The position numbers were made by a program, and so were the translations under genes. The notes under the pieces were generated by a model. The model was not told where the DNA came from and made no database searches. It was given only the letters and a program-made list of their open reading frames with translations. From an uncultured Prochlorococcus sp. (GTDB taxonomy: Bacteria > Cyanobacteriota > Cyanobacteriia > PCC-6307 > Cyanobiaceae), in contig NZ_CACAYO010000009.1 in assembly GCF_902536725.1 (NCBI RefSeq), positions 1 through 64,000 on the forward strand: 64,000 bases of DNA, given 5' to 3'. This document shows positions 10,597 to 19,914 of the stretch, piece after piece. How positions within the stretch are numbered: position 1 is the first letter of the stretch; each line of letters opens with the position of its first letter.

Positions 10597-11406
10597 TTAA
10601 GGCTTGTATAACCAAAGTACTTTATTAGATGAGTCAAACTCAAAAAAGATATTATTGATAATTTTCTCAATCATTTTACTTCCAGGGATTAGTCCAAGTA
10701 TTTTTTTCTTTTTCTTACCAAATGTTAGGGGTTGAATTTTTGGGTCAATATTAACCATTTCTGCAGCTAGCTCCCTTGCAACAAATTCATCTCCAACCTC
10801 ATCAACTAGTCCTAATTCTTTCGCTTGAGTGCCAGTAAAAATTCTCCCATCGGCAAATTTCCTTACTTCTTCAACAGGTAAATTTCTTCCATCAGCAACT
10901 GCTTCAGTAAATTGTTTGTAGCTTTCATCAATAAGGCCTTGAAGCAATCTCCTCCCTTCTTCGCTTAAAGGCTTATCAGGAGAAAGTATATCTTTAAATA
11001 CACCGCTTTTAACGGTTTCAAATTTAATACCAACTTTATCTAATAATTCAGATAAATTATTTCCTCTTATAATCACACCAATAGATCCTGTAATTGTTCC
11101 AGGATTCGCAACTATTTTGTCAGATGCAACACCAATATAAACACCTCCAGATGCTGAGACATTACCAAAGCTAGCAATGACTTTACATCCTTTATCTTTT
11201 AGTCTTTTAATAGCAGAATATATTTCTTGGCTATCTCCGACAGTACCGCCTGGCGAATCAATTCTCACGATTAAAGCAGGAAATTCTCTATCCTCAATTT
11301 GTTTAAGAGCTTTAAGGACAGAAACTCTCGTTGAACTTGTAATAGGCTCATCTATTACTATACGAGCCATTCTTTTTTTTGACTTTCGTCTAAAAGGCCA
11401 AATCAT
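10597..11406 (-). CDS. sppA: Signal peptide peptidase SppA (short form)
   Basis: 269 residues, one protease domain rather than the tandem 67K form. Clp/crotonase-like fold with IDSPGGTVGDSQEIY and the serine motif GNVSASGGVYIGVASDKIVA, followed by GTITGSIGVI. The catalytic Lys of the Ser-Lys dyad is expected in the segment around TVKSGVFKDILSPDKPL. The enzyme degrades cleaved signal peptides in the membrane. N-terminal membrane anchoring is weak (only MIWPFRRK before the domain). Divergent from the EamA transporter with about 52 bases between start codons. Confidence 0.92.
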   Translation of the reverse strand: MIWPFRRKSKKRMARIVIDEPITSSTRVSVLKALKQIEDREFPALIVRIDSPGGTVGDSQEIYSAIKRLKDKGCKVIASFGNVSASGGVYIGVASDKIVANPGTITGSIGVIIRGNNLSELLDKVGIKFETVKSGVFKDILSPDKPLSEEGRRLLQGLIDESYKQFTEAVADGRNLPVEEVRKFADGRIFTGTQAKELGLVDEVGDEFVARELAAEMVNIDPKIQPLTFGKKKKKILGLIPGSKMIEKIINNIFFEFDSSNKVLWLYKP

Positions 11407-11458
11407 TCTTTTAAGGTAAAAACATAAAACTACTTTAAAAAGATTATCAGCAGAACTA

Positions 11459-12400
11459 ATGAATTCAATCCTAAATTGGTTTTTAATGATTCTCCCTTTT
11501 GCACTTTGGGGTACTTCAATGGCGGCTATGACTCCCTTAGTATCTAATGCTGGCCCGGAGTTTGTGGCTTCTTTAAGATTAATTCCTGCAGGGATTCTTG
11601 TTCTAATTACAACATATTTGTTAAAAAGAGATTTAAAAATTTATAAGTGTGATTTGAAGTGGTTTTTTGTCTTTACAATTGTCGATGCTACTTTTTTTCA
11701 GTTGTTCTTAACCTATGGTATCGAAAAGACTGGAGCAGGTTTAGGTTCTGTCTTAATTGATTCTCAGCCGCTTTTGGTAGCTATTTTAGCGAGGGCAATT
11801 TTTGGAAATTTAATTAATCCAATAGGTTGGTTAGGACTACTTTTCGGATTAGGAGGAATAGTATTTTTAGGAGTTCCACAAGAATTTTTAGGTAATTGGT
11901 GGTTGATGTCTAACAAGTCTATAAATGATGTTGCTTTTAACTTTGGAGAACTCTGGATGCTTGCAGCTTCTTTAGCTATGGCATTAGGAACAATTTTAAT
12001 TAGATTCACTTGTACTAAAAGTGATCCAGTTGCAGTTACAGGTTGGCATATGGTTTTAGGAGGGTTGCCCTTAATTATTAAGCACTGCTTACAATCAAGT
12101 TTCAAAATAATTCCAGATTGGTCGCTTTATGATTGGGGACTTATGTCATTTGCAAGTATTTTTGGCGGAGCAATAGCGTATGGATTATTTTTCTATTTTG
12201 CTAATAATAAAGAAATAACAGGATTTAGTACTCTTGCATTTTTAACTCCTGTATTTGCTCTTCTTAGTGGGGGTGTTTGGTTAGATGAAAGGCTCACTAT
12301 TGTTCAGTGGATTGGAGTAGTATTTGTGCTAATCTCGGTATTTTTTGTTAGCCAGCGAAAGAGTTTATGGGAAAATAAGTTTTCTGACACTACTATTTAA
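11459..12400 (+). CDS. EamA/DMT-family transporter
   Basis: 313 residues with ten predicted membrane segments arranged as two EamA repeats. The first repeat starts FALWGTSMAAMTPLVSNAGP and the second begins near residue 160 (ELWMLAASLAMALGTILIRF). Family members export amino acids or other small metabolites; the substrate cannot be read from sequence. It is followed 28 bases later by a glycosyltransferase on the same strand. Confidence 0.87.
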   Translation: MNSILNWFLMILPFALWGTSMAAMTPLVSNAGPEFVASLRLIPAGILVLITTYLLKRDLKIYKCDLKWFFVFTIVDATFFQLFLTYGIEKTGAGLGSVLIDSQPLLVAILARAIFGNLINPIGWLGLLFGLGGIVFLGVPQEFLGNWWLMSNKSINDVAFNFGELWMLAASLAMALGTILIRFTCTKSDPVAVTGWHMVLGGLPLIIKHCLQSSFKIIPDWSLYDWGLMSFASIFGGAIAYGLFFYFANNKEITGFSTLAFLTPVFALLSGGVWLDERLTIVQWIGVVFVLISVFFVSQRKSLWENKFSDTTI

Positions 12401-12428
12401 TTAGTGTCTTTTTGTAAAAAGTCTAATA

Positions 12429-13505
12429 ATGCGAATAGTTTTGATCAGTACTCCAATAGGATTCTTGGGTAGTGGTAAAGGTGGTGGAGTTGAATTAACT
12501 TTAAATTCTTTAGTTTCAGGTTTAATTTCTTTAGGTCATTCTGTTGAGGTTGTAGCTCCAAAAAATTCAAAGTTACATGAAAGTAATGTAAATGCGAAAT
12601 TACATTTTGTGGAGGGTGAAGATCAAATTAGTTGGCAACATCAAGATTTCAATTCTCACGTGAGTATTCCAGACAATTCACTATTGGCCGGAATGCTTGA
12701 AAAGGGTATAGATATAGCTAAACAGGCAGATGTATTGTTGAACTTGTCCTATGATTGGTTGCCTATTTGGATGACGCTAAATTTAGAGATACCCATTGCT
12801 CATATTATTAGTATGGGTTCTGAAAGTTTAGTAATTAGTAATTTAATCTCTAAGGTATATGCTAAATATCCAAATAATTTTGCTTTTCATTCGAAAATGC
12901 AAGCTAATGATTATCCATTCATAAAAAAACCAACAATTATTGGGAATGGGTTTAATTTAGACAATTATATTTTTCAAGATTCAGTTAAGGGACCCTTGGC
13001 ATGGGTTGGGAGAGTGGCTCCGGAGAAAGGTTTGGAGGATGCAGTTTATGTGGCAGATCAACTTGGGGAAAAATTAAAAGTTTGGGGATTTGTAGAAGAT
13101 GAGATGTATGCCTCAAAGATAGAAAAATCATTCCCTCAAGGAACTATAGATTGGATGGGGTTTTTATCAACCGATGAATTACAAAAAGAACTTGGTAAAT
13201 GCAGAGGTTTGCTAAACACTCCGAAGTGGAATGAGGCATATGGGAATGTTATTGTTGAAGCTTTAGCCTGTGGGGTGCCTGTTGTAGCTTATAAAAGGGG
13301 AGGACCTAGTGAAATTATTCAGCATGGCCAAACAGGTTATCTTGCTGATCCTGACGATAAAAAAAATATGCTTTCTTATGTTGAGATTATTGAAAAAATA
13401 AAGCGTCAGAAATGTAGAGAATGGGTAGAAAAAAATGCCTCCACAGATATATTTGCTAACAAGGTTATTAACTGGCTTAATAAGGTAATGCATGCATATA
13501 AATGA
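12429..13505 (+). CDS. Family 4 glycosyltransferase, possibly pterin glucosyltransferase-like
   Basis: 358 residues, GT-B fold. The N-terminus has STPIGFLGSGKGGGVELT (glycine-rich loop), and the C-terminal half the donor-site motif NEAYGNVIVEALACGVPVVA with the E-x7-E pattern of GT4 enzymes, then GGPSEII. The N-terminal signature resembles cyanobacterial UDP-glucose:tetrahydrobiopterin glucosyltransferases, so a cyanopterin-type product is possible, but a lipid or polysaccharide acceptor cannot be excluded. Six bases separate it from the following ArnT-like gene, suggesting an operon. Confidence 0.8.
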   Translation: MRIVLISTPIGFLGSGKGGGVELTLNSLVSGLISLGHSVEVVAPKNSKLHESNVNAKLHFVEGEDQISWQHQDFNSHVSIPDNSLLAGMLEKGIDIAKQADVLLNLSYDWLPIWMTLNLEIPIAHIISMGSESLVISNLISKVYAKYPNNFAFHSKMQANDYPFIKKPTIIGNGFNLDNYIFQDSVKGPLAWVGRVAPEKGLEDAVYVADQLGEKLKVWGFVEDEMYASKIEKSFPQGTIDWMGFLSTDELQKELGKCRGLLNTPKWNEAYGNVIVEALACGVPVVAYKRGGPSEIIQHGQTGYLADPDDKKNMLSYVEIIEKIKRQKCREWVEKNASTDIFANKVINWLNKVMHAYK

Positions 13506-13511
13506 TATTAA

Positions 13512-15317
13512 ATGATTCTCCTTAACTCAAAAAAAAGGCTTATAACCTTACTGATAGTTTTTGTTTGTGGGATCATTATATTTTTTTTAGGTTTAGGTAC
13601 TACAGGACTGGTGGATGAGACGCCCCCTTTATTTGCCGCTGCGGCAAGGGCGATGAGTGAATCTGGTGACTGGATAACTCCAAAGGTCAATGGAATGTTT
13701 CGTTTTGATAAGCCTCCATTAATATATTGGCTAATGGGTTTTTTTTACTCATTGCCGAAAAACGAGATCTGGGATAGTTACGGGACACTCTCAGCAAGAC
13801 TTCCTTCAGCTTTGGGATCATTATTTTTAATGTTGATGATTGGAGATACTTTGTTTTGTTGGCCACATAAGAGTAATAGGCAATTCCTCACTCCAATAGT
13901 TGCATCATTAAGCTTTGCTTTGTCTCCACTAATAATTATCTGGAGTAGAACCGCTGTGAGTGATGCCCTTTTAACTGGAACCTTGGGGATAAGCCTACTT
14001 CTGTTTTGGAGAAGAATGGCAAGTGAAAATAATGGCCAATGTATTGCAGCGTGGGTATTTTTAGGTTTTGCAATTTTAACTAAAGGACCTGTTGCATTTG
14101 TTTTGGCATTATTGACTATTACATCTTTCTTGTTTAGTCAGAAGAATTGGGAAACGTTGCTCTGTAAGATAAACCCTAAGAAAGGGTTTTTAATAACAAT
14201 ACTCATAAGTTTTCCATGGTACATATTAGAACTCATAAAAGAGGGAAAGCCTTTTTGGGATAATTTTTTTGGTTACCATAATTTTCAAAGATATACCTCA
14301 GTTGTAAATAATCATGCCGAACCATTCTGGTTTTTTCTTTACATAATGATATTGGCTTCATTACCATTCACTCCTTTTTTGTATCACGGGATATTCAAAG
14401 CCTTTAATGATTTCTTGAAAAGTTCAAAACAAAGTTGCAATGTCACAGAGACCCTTTATACCTATTCACTATGTTGGTTAATATCAGTTTTAATTTTCTT
14501 TAGCCTTTCTGCTACAAAACTACCAAGCTATTGGTTGCCAGCAACTCCAGCAGCAGCAATCTTAATTAGTAATAGCTTTATAAACTTAAAAAATTCAAGT
14601 AAAAGTTATCTATGTTTATGGATTTTTAATATTTTAATTTTGTTCGGTGTTTCGATGGCATTCTTTTTCTCAAATAATTGGTTAAGTACAATAAATGATC
14701 CCGAAATGCCTAATCTTGCATCTGAACTAATAAGCTCTGGAATAATTTTTAAAGCCAAATTATTCTTTTCTTCATTTACATTGCTTGCAATAATTTTATT
14801 TTCTTTAAAATCCAGAAATATCCTTCTTTATCTTCAAATTTTACTTTTAATTGGACAATCCTTTTTGATGTCGCCAATTAGAAAATTAGCAGATACTTCT
14901 AGGCAATTACCTTTGAGAAATATCTCAAAATTAATTTCAGATATTCGCGAGGGGGGGGAAACTTTAGCAATGATTGGTATTAGAAAGCCTTCATTACATT
15001 TTTATTCTAGGCAAATAGTTTTTTATGAACCAAGCACTGAAGAGGGATTAATTAATCTGTCAGACAGGCTAAATACTGATAGGCGAGAAAATTATGAGGA
15101 TCAACCCGATTATGAATACAAATCTATATTGGTCGTGATAGATAAATACTCTTCACGCCGACAGCAATGGTCAAAAATTAATCATCAAAAATTGGGTGAA
15201 TTTGGGATTTATAAATTATGGCGAATTCAAAAAAGTGATTTAAATAATTATTCGAAATTTTTAGTGAATAGTGGTTATAAATCTGACTGGAAAAATAGAA
15301 AAGTTGAAAAATTTTAA
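13512..15317 (+). CDS. ArnT/PMT-like polyprenyl-sugar glycosyltransferase
   Basis: 601 residues with about 12 membrane segments. The first loop carries the family signature GLVDETPPLFAAAARAMSES, with the acidic residues expected to bind the polyprenyl-phosphate sugar, and FDKPPLIYWLM. It belongs to GT-C enzymes such as ArnT, which move a sugar from undecaprenyl phosphate onto lipids or proteins at the outer face. It directly follows the GT4 gene. Its end overlaps the convergent small gene by 4 bases. Confidence 0.87.
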   Translation: MILLNSKKRLITLLIVFVCGIIIFFLGLGTTGLVDETPPLFAAAARAMSESGDWITPKVNGMFRFDKPPLIYWLMGFFYSLPKNEIWDSYGTLSARLPSALGSLFLMLMIGDTLFCWPHKSNRQFLTPIVASLSFALSPLIIIWSRTAVSDALLTGTLGISLLLFWRRMASENNGQCIAAWVFLGFAILTKGPVAFVLALLTITSFLFSQKNWETLLCKINPKKGFLITILISFPWYILELIKEGKPFWDNFFGYHNFQRYTSVVNNHAEPFWFFLYIMILASLPFTPFLYHGIFKAFNDFLKSSKQSCNVTETLYTYSLCWLISVLIFFSLSATKLPSYWLPATPAAAILISNSFINLKNSSKSYLCLWIFNILILFGVSMAFFFSNNWLSTINDPEMPNLASELISSGIIFKAKLFFSSFTLLAIILFSLKSRNILLYLQILLLIGQSFLMSPIRKLADTSRQLPLRNISKLISDIREGGETLAMIGIRKPSLHFYSRQIVFYEPSTEEGLINLSDRLNTDRRENYEDQPDYEYKSILVVIDKYSSRRQQWSKINHQKLGEFGIYKLWRIQKSDLNNYSKFLVNSGYKSDWKNRKVEKF

Positions 15318-15565
15318 CAAAGTCTTTTTTTAAGAAGAGCTTTTTTTAGATCATCAAGGCTGCACTTGCTGGGAATATCTATATTATTCAAATCTTCCAT
15401 TAATTCAAGGTCAATAACAGAATCTTCTGCTAAAAAACTAAAAACTTCATTAATGCTTATTCCCATATCTTGAGCCATTTCAGAGATAAGCCTTAAAGTA
15501 TCCCTCCTTACAGAAATCCTAAGATTTAAAGGGATATATTCATTTTCAGGGTTTGCTGACTTCAT
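15314..15565 (-). CDS. Small ribbon-helix-helix-like protein
   Basis: 83 residues. A predicted strand (IPLNLRISV) followed by two helices (RRDTLRLISEMAQDMG and SINEVFSFLAEDSV) is the order of a ribbon-helix-helix DNA-binding fold, as in CopG/Arc. The C-terminal third is Lys/Leu-rich. No toxin gene lies beside it. The assignment is from the secondary-structure pattern only; it may be a transcription factor of a marine-cyanobacterial family. Confidence 0.6.
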   Translation of the reverse strand: MKSANPENEYIPLNLRISVRRDTLRLISEMAQDMGISINEVFSFLAEDSVIDLELMEDLNNIDIPSKCSLDDLKKALLKKRLC

Positions 15566-15659
15566 AACATAAATCTTAAGACATTATGTAGTTATCAGGA
15601 TATTATCTTTACATTATTCATTATACATGCATCAAAAAGATGTTTTCGTTGGAGCTATT

Positions 15660-16580
15660 TTAAATAAATAAACTCATAAATATTTTTAATAGAGGAATTG
15701 TAATTATTGAAATTAAGGTTGTAGTAAAAAGAATTTTTGAAGCAATTTGTTGTTTTATACCATAAGCCTCTGCCATTAAAATTGTAGATATTGCTGTAGG
15801 GGTTGCTGCCTGAAGTATTACCGCAGATGATTGATAAAAGTTAAAATTTATGAATTTGCATATTACAAAAACAATAAAGGGAAAAATAAATAACTTTAAT
15901 AGAATTGAAAATTTTATTTCTTTATTAAGATCCAAAATCCTCTTGTTTTGATTTGTTATTATCCCAAGTCTTGTCCCTACAACTATTATTGCCAAAGCAA
16001 TAACTAATCTTGCAGGAATCCATAGATAATTGCCTAAAATTTCATCTATCTGGAAAAGATATGCAAGAAATACACCAATGATCCCTCTTGATGCAGGGCT
16101 ATTTATCAATGCATTAAATAGTCCTTTGATGTTTGGGATATTATTGCTGTTGGATTTTTCTTGAAGAAAAAAAGGTCCAAATATCCAAGCGAAAAGTGTT
16201 GTTCCCAAATCAAATCCAATAGTGAAATTAATAGTTGTTGAAGGTAGAAGAGCTAGCGCAATTGGTATTCCAAGAAATGATGTATTACCTATTAGGCCTG
16301 CTAGCTGCAATGTGTAATTTGCAAGCCTCTTCTTAAATATTGGGATTATATTTATTAAAGTTATTAAAAATCCAATTACAGAAAATGCTAAAAATGCACT
16401 TTTAATTAGGTTTATATCTATACCCTCCTTTAATAAAAGACCCATTACACTTAATGGAATACCGAATCTTATTAGAGGTCTTGCTATATATTTTGAAATC
16501 TTTGGATTCTTTTCCCCCAGGAGAAAACCAAATATTAAAAAAGGAATAATATTTATAAAAAGAGAGTAGATGGTATTAAT
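15660..16580 (-). CDS. Auxin efflux carrier (AEC) family permease, probable ATT start
   Basis: Membrane protein of the AEC/BART superfamily. The part after the first ATG (16445) is 261 residues and lacks the first membrane helix. The same frame stays open upstream to a stop at 16602-16604 and encodes SLFINIIPFLIFGFLLGEKN and ARPLIRFGIPLSV, which match the missing first helix and loop. No ATG, GTG or TTG occurs in this extension; ATT at 16578-16580 gives 306 residues, the normal family length. The C-terminal half has the repeat with AATPTAISTILMAEAYG, typical of the family. Substrate unknown (organic anions or auxin-like compounds in other members). Confidence 0.75.
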   Translation of the reverse strand: MNTIYSLFINIIPFLIFGFLLGEKNPKISKYIARPLIRFGIPLSVMGLLLKEGIDINLIKSAFLAFSVIGFLITLINIIPIFKKRLANYTLQLAGLIGNTSFLGIPIALALLPSTTINFTIGFDLGTTLFAWIFGPFFLQEKSNSNNIPNIKGLFNALINSPASRGIIGVFLAYLFQIDEILGNYLWIPARLVIALAIIVVGTRLGIITNQNKRILDLNKEIKFSILLKLFIFPFIVFVICKFINFNFYQSSAVILQAATPTAISTILMAEAYGIKQQIASKILFTTTLISIITIPLLKIFMSLFI

Positions 16581-16650
16581 TAGATATCTATTAAAGCAAT
16601 ATTAACTTGCCGCAGTGCAGTCAAAAAGTTTTTTATTGTTAATTGCAAAT

Positions 16651-16875
16651 TTAAATTATTTTCCAGATTGCTTTGTCAGGAATTGAAGGTGACTCATATA
16701 AATTTTCTGGTTCTTTGGTCAAAACCCTCCATGTAGGAACCCGACAAGTTACGTAAGCAGGACTTTCTATTAATACTCCGGGGTTCTCATCAAAAGTACA
16801 TGAAAAACCCTCTTTCCAATATCCACCACTGTTGAGGCTTCCTTTAAACCAAACCCAGCATTTTGAAGTTTTCAA
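16651..16875 (-). CDS. Conserved small protein of unknown function
   Basis: 74 residues with a TTG start. The sequence is rich in Trp, Tyr, Pro and Cys (three Cys, four Trp), e.g. CWVWFKGSLNSGGYWKEGF, which suggests a compact beta-rich or metal-binding fold and is unlike random translation of AT-rich DNA. No membrane segment. I do not recognise a named family; such small proteins recur in marine picocyanobacteria. Confidence 0.6.
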   Translation of the reverse strand: MKTSKCWVWFKGSLNSGGYWKEGFSCTFDENPGVLIESPAYVTCRVPTWRVLTKEPENLYESPSIPDKAIWKII

Positions 16876-16957
16876 GATAAGTAATTTTTTATTTTTATTT
16901 TAGTAAAGATTCAAGTAATAAATATAAAGTTAATTACTTTTAAAAAATTTACTCATA

Positions 16958-17215
16958 TTAGTTTTTTGAAAAATATATTTTAGAAATTAATATCAGTAAA
17001 TTTAAGATCAGGGTAATTAAATTTGCTATCAATATTGGTGTAGAAGAAATTTTATAACCGTAAATAATCCAAGACAAAACACCGATAATAAACATAATTA
17101 GTGTTGTCAAAGAAACATCATCTGCCTTTTTTGTTTTTAAAGTTTTTATCAATTGAGGAAGAAATGCTGCTGTTGTTAAAATCGCTGCAAAATATCCGAA
17201 TATATCTTCTTTCAT
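16958..17215 (-). CDS. SemiSWEET (PQ-loop) transporter
   Basis: 85 residues with three membrane helices, the size of a bacterial SemiSWEET that works as a dimer. The PQ motif is in the first helix-loop (AAFLPQLIKTLKTKKADDVSL), followed by the second helix FIIGVLSWIIYGY and the third ending in an Asn-containing NLITLILNLLILI. Relatives carry sugars, mainly sucrose or glucose, passively. It lies 18 bases downstream of the peroxiredoxin-like gene. Confidence 0.87.
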   Translation of the reverse strand: MKEDIFGYFAAILTTAAFLPQLIKTLKTKKADDVSLTTLIMFIIGVLSWIIYGYKISSTPILIANLITLILNLLILISKIYFSKN

Positions 17216-17233
17216 AAAAATATTTTTTAAAAA

Positions 17234-17968
17234 CTATTCTTTAATTAAATCAGATAAAAATCCTACAGGATCTCTCATATTTGATGAATATCCAAGAACA
17301 TCACTTGAAAAAAATTTATAAACAACTTGATTTTGATCATTTAATAAGAAGGAAGCTCCTCTTTGAGGAAGGTATTCTTCATCAAGAATATAATCACTCC
17401 AATTTTGGATTATTTCATTCATATTGTTTAATCTAAATGTTGCCAATTCAAATGGTCTCAAATAACCTTCCCCGAATACCTTTTTAAAAGAATTACCTGA
17501 AAATTTTAGAAATTTTAAGATATCAATTTTGTCAAATTCTGAATAGATTTGCTTTGCTTTTTTGTCGCCAGTGTAACCTCTAATAACTTCTTTAATTGTT
17601 TTAAAAGAATTTATCCCTGATAGCATCAAAAGCATATTAATCCAACCTCCTAAACCAATGTCTAATCCTCTTGAGACTTTTAGATTATTGTGGATTTGAT
17701 TATCAGAAACAACTATTAAACTTTCTTCGAGAAAGCCAGTAAATTTACAGAATTTATTTTTCCCATTTTGGTTGCCAATAGCAATGGCAAATATATCTAA
17801 ATTTTTCTCTTTGTGATTGTCTATAAAATTTTTTAAATTTATTGCATATTCAAAGCTATCAAAATCTCCCAATAAACCAAACAACACTATTAATTTGAAT
17901 TTTTTCTGACCAATAAAGTTAAATTCTTCAACGAGATGATTGATATCATTTTGAAATTTGTCGCTCAC
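17234..17968 (-). CDS. AhpC/TSA-like (peroxiredoxin-like 2) protein
   Basis: 244 residues, GTG start. Thioredoxin-like pattern: a central strand LIVLFGLLGDFDSFEY, then a C-terminal part QRGASFLLNDQNQVVYKF typical of the AhpC/TSA-like family of cyanobacteria and plastids. The usual peroxidatic Cys in a PxxxTxxC context is absent, so it may be a redox-inactive or divergent member. It is just upstream of SemiSWEET and divergent from flavodoxin (141 bases between starts). Confidence 0.65.
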   Translation of the reverse strand: MSDKFQNDINHLVEEFNFIGQKKFKLIVLFGLLGDFDSFEYAINLKNFIDNHKEKNLDIFAIAIGNQNGKNKFCKFTGFLEESLIVVSDNQIHNNLKVSRGLDIGLGGWINMLLMLSGINSFKTIKEVIRGYTGDKKAKQIYSEFDKIDILKFLKFSGNSFKKVFGEGYLRPFELATFRLNNMNEIIQNWSDYILDEEYLPQRGASFLLNDQNQVVYKFFSSDVLGYSSNMRDPVGFLSDLIKE

Positions 17969-18109
17969 GATATTTTAAATGTTTTGAAAAATTTATTCTC
18001 AAAAAAATTTCTTACTTTAATTAGTATAAAATTTTACTTGAAAAGGTTTTTTAAGAAATTAATTTAACGTTTTTAGATTTTATTATTTTAATGTAAACAT
18101 TTTGAAGTT

Positions 18110-18634
18110 ATGACTGTAGGTATTTATTACGCAACTACAACTGGAAAAACTGAAGACGTAGCTGATCGTCTTCACAACTTTATCTCATCAGCAGAAGCAC
18201 CTAAAGATGTATCTGATGTGGATGATCTTTCAGAATTTGAAGGCCTTGATGGAATTATCTGTGGAATTCCTACTTGGAATACTGGTGCCGATGAAGAAAG
18301 ATCGGGAACTGCATGGGATTCAATATTGGAGGATATTGGTGAACTAAGTTTATCGGGTAAAAAGGTAGCAATTTTTGGTTTAGGAGATTCTTCTACCTAC
18401 ACAGAAAACTATTGTGATGCCATGGAAGAACTTCATAGCTACTTCACTAAAGCAGGCGCCGAAATGGTCGGTTATGTAGATAAATCTACTTACACTTTTG
18501 AAGAGTCTAAAAGTGTTATTGGAGAAAGCTTTTGTGGATTACCTCTTGATGAGGATAGTGAGTCAGACTTAACTGATTCTCGTCTTGAAACTTGGGCTTC
18601 TCAGCTAAAGGGTGAAATCCCCACATTGGCATAA
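18110..18634 (+). CDS. isiB: Flavodoxin
   Basis: 174 residues, the long-chain flavodoxin with an inserted loop. The FMN phosphate loop is YYATTTGKTEDVADRL near residues 6-21, the isoalloxazine contacts are GIPTWNTGAD and GLGDSSTYTENYCDAM. Flavodoxin replaces ferredoxin as photosystem I electron acceptor when iron is scarce. It is followed after 143 bases by a Pcb/IsiA antenna gene on the same strand, reversing the isiA-isiB order of other cyanobacteria but keeping the pair. Confidence 0.97.
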   Translation: MTVGIYYATTTGKTEDVADRLHNFISSAEAPKDVSDVDDLSEFEGLDGIICGIPTWNTGADEERSGTAWDSILEDIGELSLSGKKVAIFGLGDSSTYTENYCDAMEELHSYFTKAGAEMVGYVDKSTYTFEESKSVIGESFCGLPLDEDSESDLTDSRLETWASQLKGEIPTLA

Positions 18635-18777
18635 GCTTTCAAAGATATTACTACCCTAATTTGTAACATTTGTTCTTTCTTAATATGTTTTTTTTACATA
18701 AGTAATTAAATCTGTAAAGAACATGTAAAAACAATACTGAATAGCAATATGCTCAATTTGCTGTTTACTTAAATCAA

Positions 18778-19836
18778 GTGTTACAAACTTACGGAAAATC
18801 TGATGTCAGCTATGACTGGTACGCAGGAAATTCTGGTGTTGTAGGTCGTTCAGGTAAATTCATTGCTGCCCATGCTGCTCATGCAGGATTAATGATGTTC
18901 TGGGCAGGAGCTTTTGGATTGTTTGAACTAGCTCGTTACGACGCCAGCATTCCAATGGGTGCCCAAAAAGCAATTGTTCTTCCTCACCTTGCAGGTATTG
19001 GAATAGGTGGAATTGAAAATGGAGTTATTACAGAGCCATATGGAATTGTTGTAATTTGCACATTACATCTAATTTTCTCAGCAGTACTGGGGGCTGGGGG
19101 ATTATTACACTCCAACAAATTTGCTGGTGATCTTGGTGATTATCCAGAGGGTAGTAAACCAAAAAGTTTTGATTTTGAATGGGACGATCCTGATAAATTA
19201 ACTTTTATTCTTGGACACCATCTAATTTTTCTTGGCCTAGGAGCAATAATGTTCGTGGAATGGGCTAGGATTCATGGAATTTATGACCCAGCAATAGGAT
19301 CTACAAGACAAGTTATTTATAATTTGGATATTGCTGCTATATGGAATCATCAATTTGACTTTTTAAAAATAGATAGTCTCGAAGACATTATGGGAGGCCA
19401 TGCTTTTGTGGCATTCCTAACCATCATTGGTGGAGTTTTCCATATTTGTACTAAACAATTTGGAGAATATACAGAATTCAAAGGGAAAGGGTTACTTGGT
19501 GCTGAGGCAATTTTGTCATACTCAGTGGTAGGTGTTTCCTATATGGCTTTTGTAGCTGCCTTTTGGTGTGCTTCAAATACAACGATATATCCAGTTGATC
19601 TATATGGAGAGCCCCTAAAGCTCCAATTTGAATTCGCACCTTATTTTACTGATACGGTTGATTTAGGTTCAGGAGCATATAGCTCAAGAGCTTGGCTCGC
19701 AAATACTCATTTCTATTTGGGTTTCTTTTTCTTACAAGGTCATCTTTGGCACGCACTAAGAGCAATGGGATTTGACTTTAAGAAAATTGGTCAAGCTTTT
19801 GACAATATTGAAAATACAAAAATTACTCAAAACTAA
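18778..19836 (+). CDS. pcb: Pcb/IsiA-family chlorophyll-binding antenna protein
   Basis: 352 residues, GTG start fixed by the family N-terminus (VLQTYGKSDVSYDWYAGNSG). Six membrane helices with conserved His pairs, e.g. FIAAHAAHAGLMMFWAG, CTLHLIFSAVLGAGG, LGHHLIFLGLGA, GGHAFVAFLTIIGGVFH and FFFLQGHLWHALRAMGF. It is related to CP43 but lacks the large lumenal loop. Proteins of this group bind divinyl chlorophyll a and b in Prochlorococcus. Adjacency to flavodoxin suggests the photosystem I-associated, iron-stress type; the sequence alone does not settle which photosystem it serves. A strong terminator follows. Confidence 0.93.
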   Translation: MLQTYGKSDVSYDWYAGNSGVVGRSGKFIAAHAAHAGLMMFWAGAFGLFELARYDASIPMGAQKAIVLPHLAGIGIGGIENGVITEPYGIVVICTLHLIFSAVLGAGGLLHSNKFAGDLGDYPEGSKPKSFDFEWDDPDKLTFILGHHLIFLGLGAIMFVEWARIHGIYDPAIGSTRQVIYNLDIAAIWNHQFDFLKIDSLEDIMGGHAFVAFLTIIGGVFHICTKQFGEYTEFKGKGLLGAEAILSYSVVGVSYMAFVAAFWCASNTTIYPVDLYGEPLKLQFEFAPYFTDTVDLGSGAYSSRAWLANTHFYLGFFFLQGHLWHALRAMGFDFKKIGQAFDNIENTKITQN

Positions 19837-19850
19837 TTTGATCTAATAAA

Positions 19851-19883
19851 AAAACCTCTCCTCTATATGGGAGGTTTTTTTTT
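19851..19883 (+). terminator. Rho-independent terminator after pcb
   Basis: AAAACCTC (19851-19858) pairs with GAGGTTTT (19871-19878); the stem is followed by a run of nine T. It ends the isiB-pcb unit just before the DUF3386 gene. Confidence 0.9.
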
Positions 19884-19914
19884 GTAGAATTATTTTACGT
19901 ATTTTAAAGAATTA

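Noticed and set aside
13508..13690. Minus-strand open frame under the ArnT-like gene
   Set aside because: It lies wholly inside a recognised gene on the other strand and has no family features.
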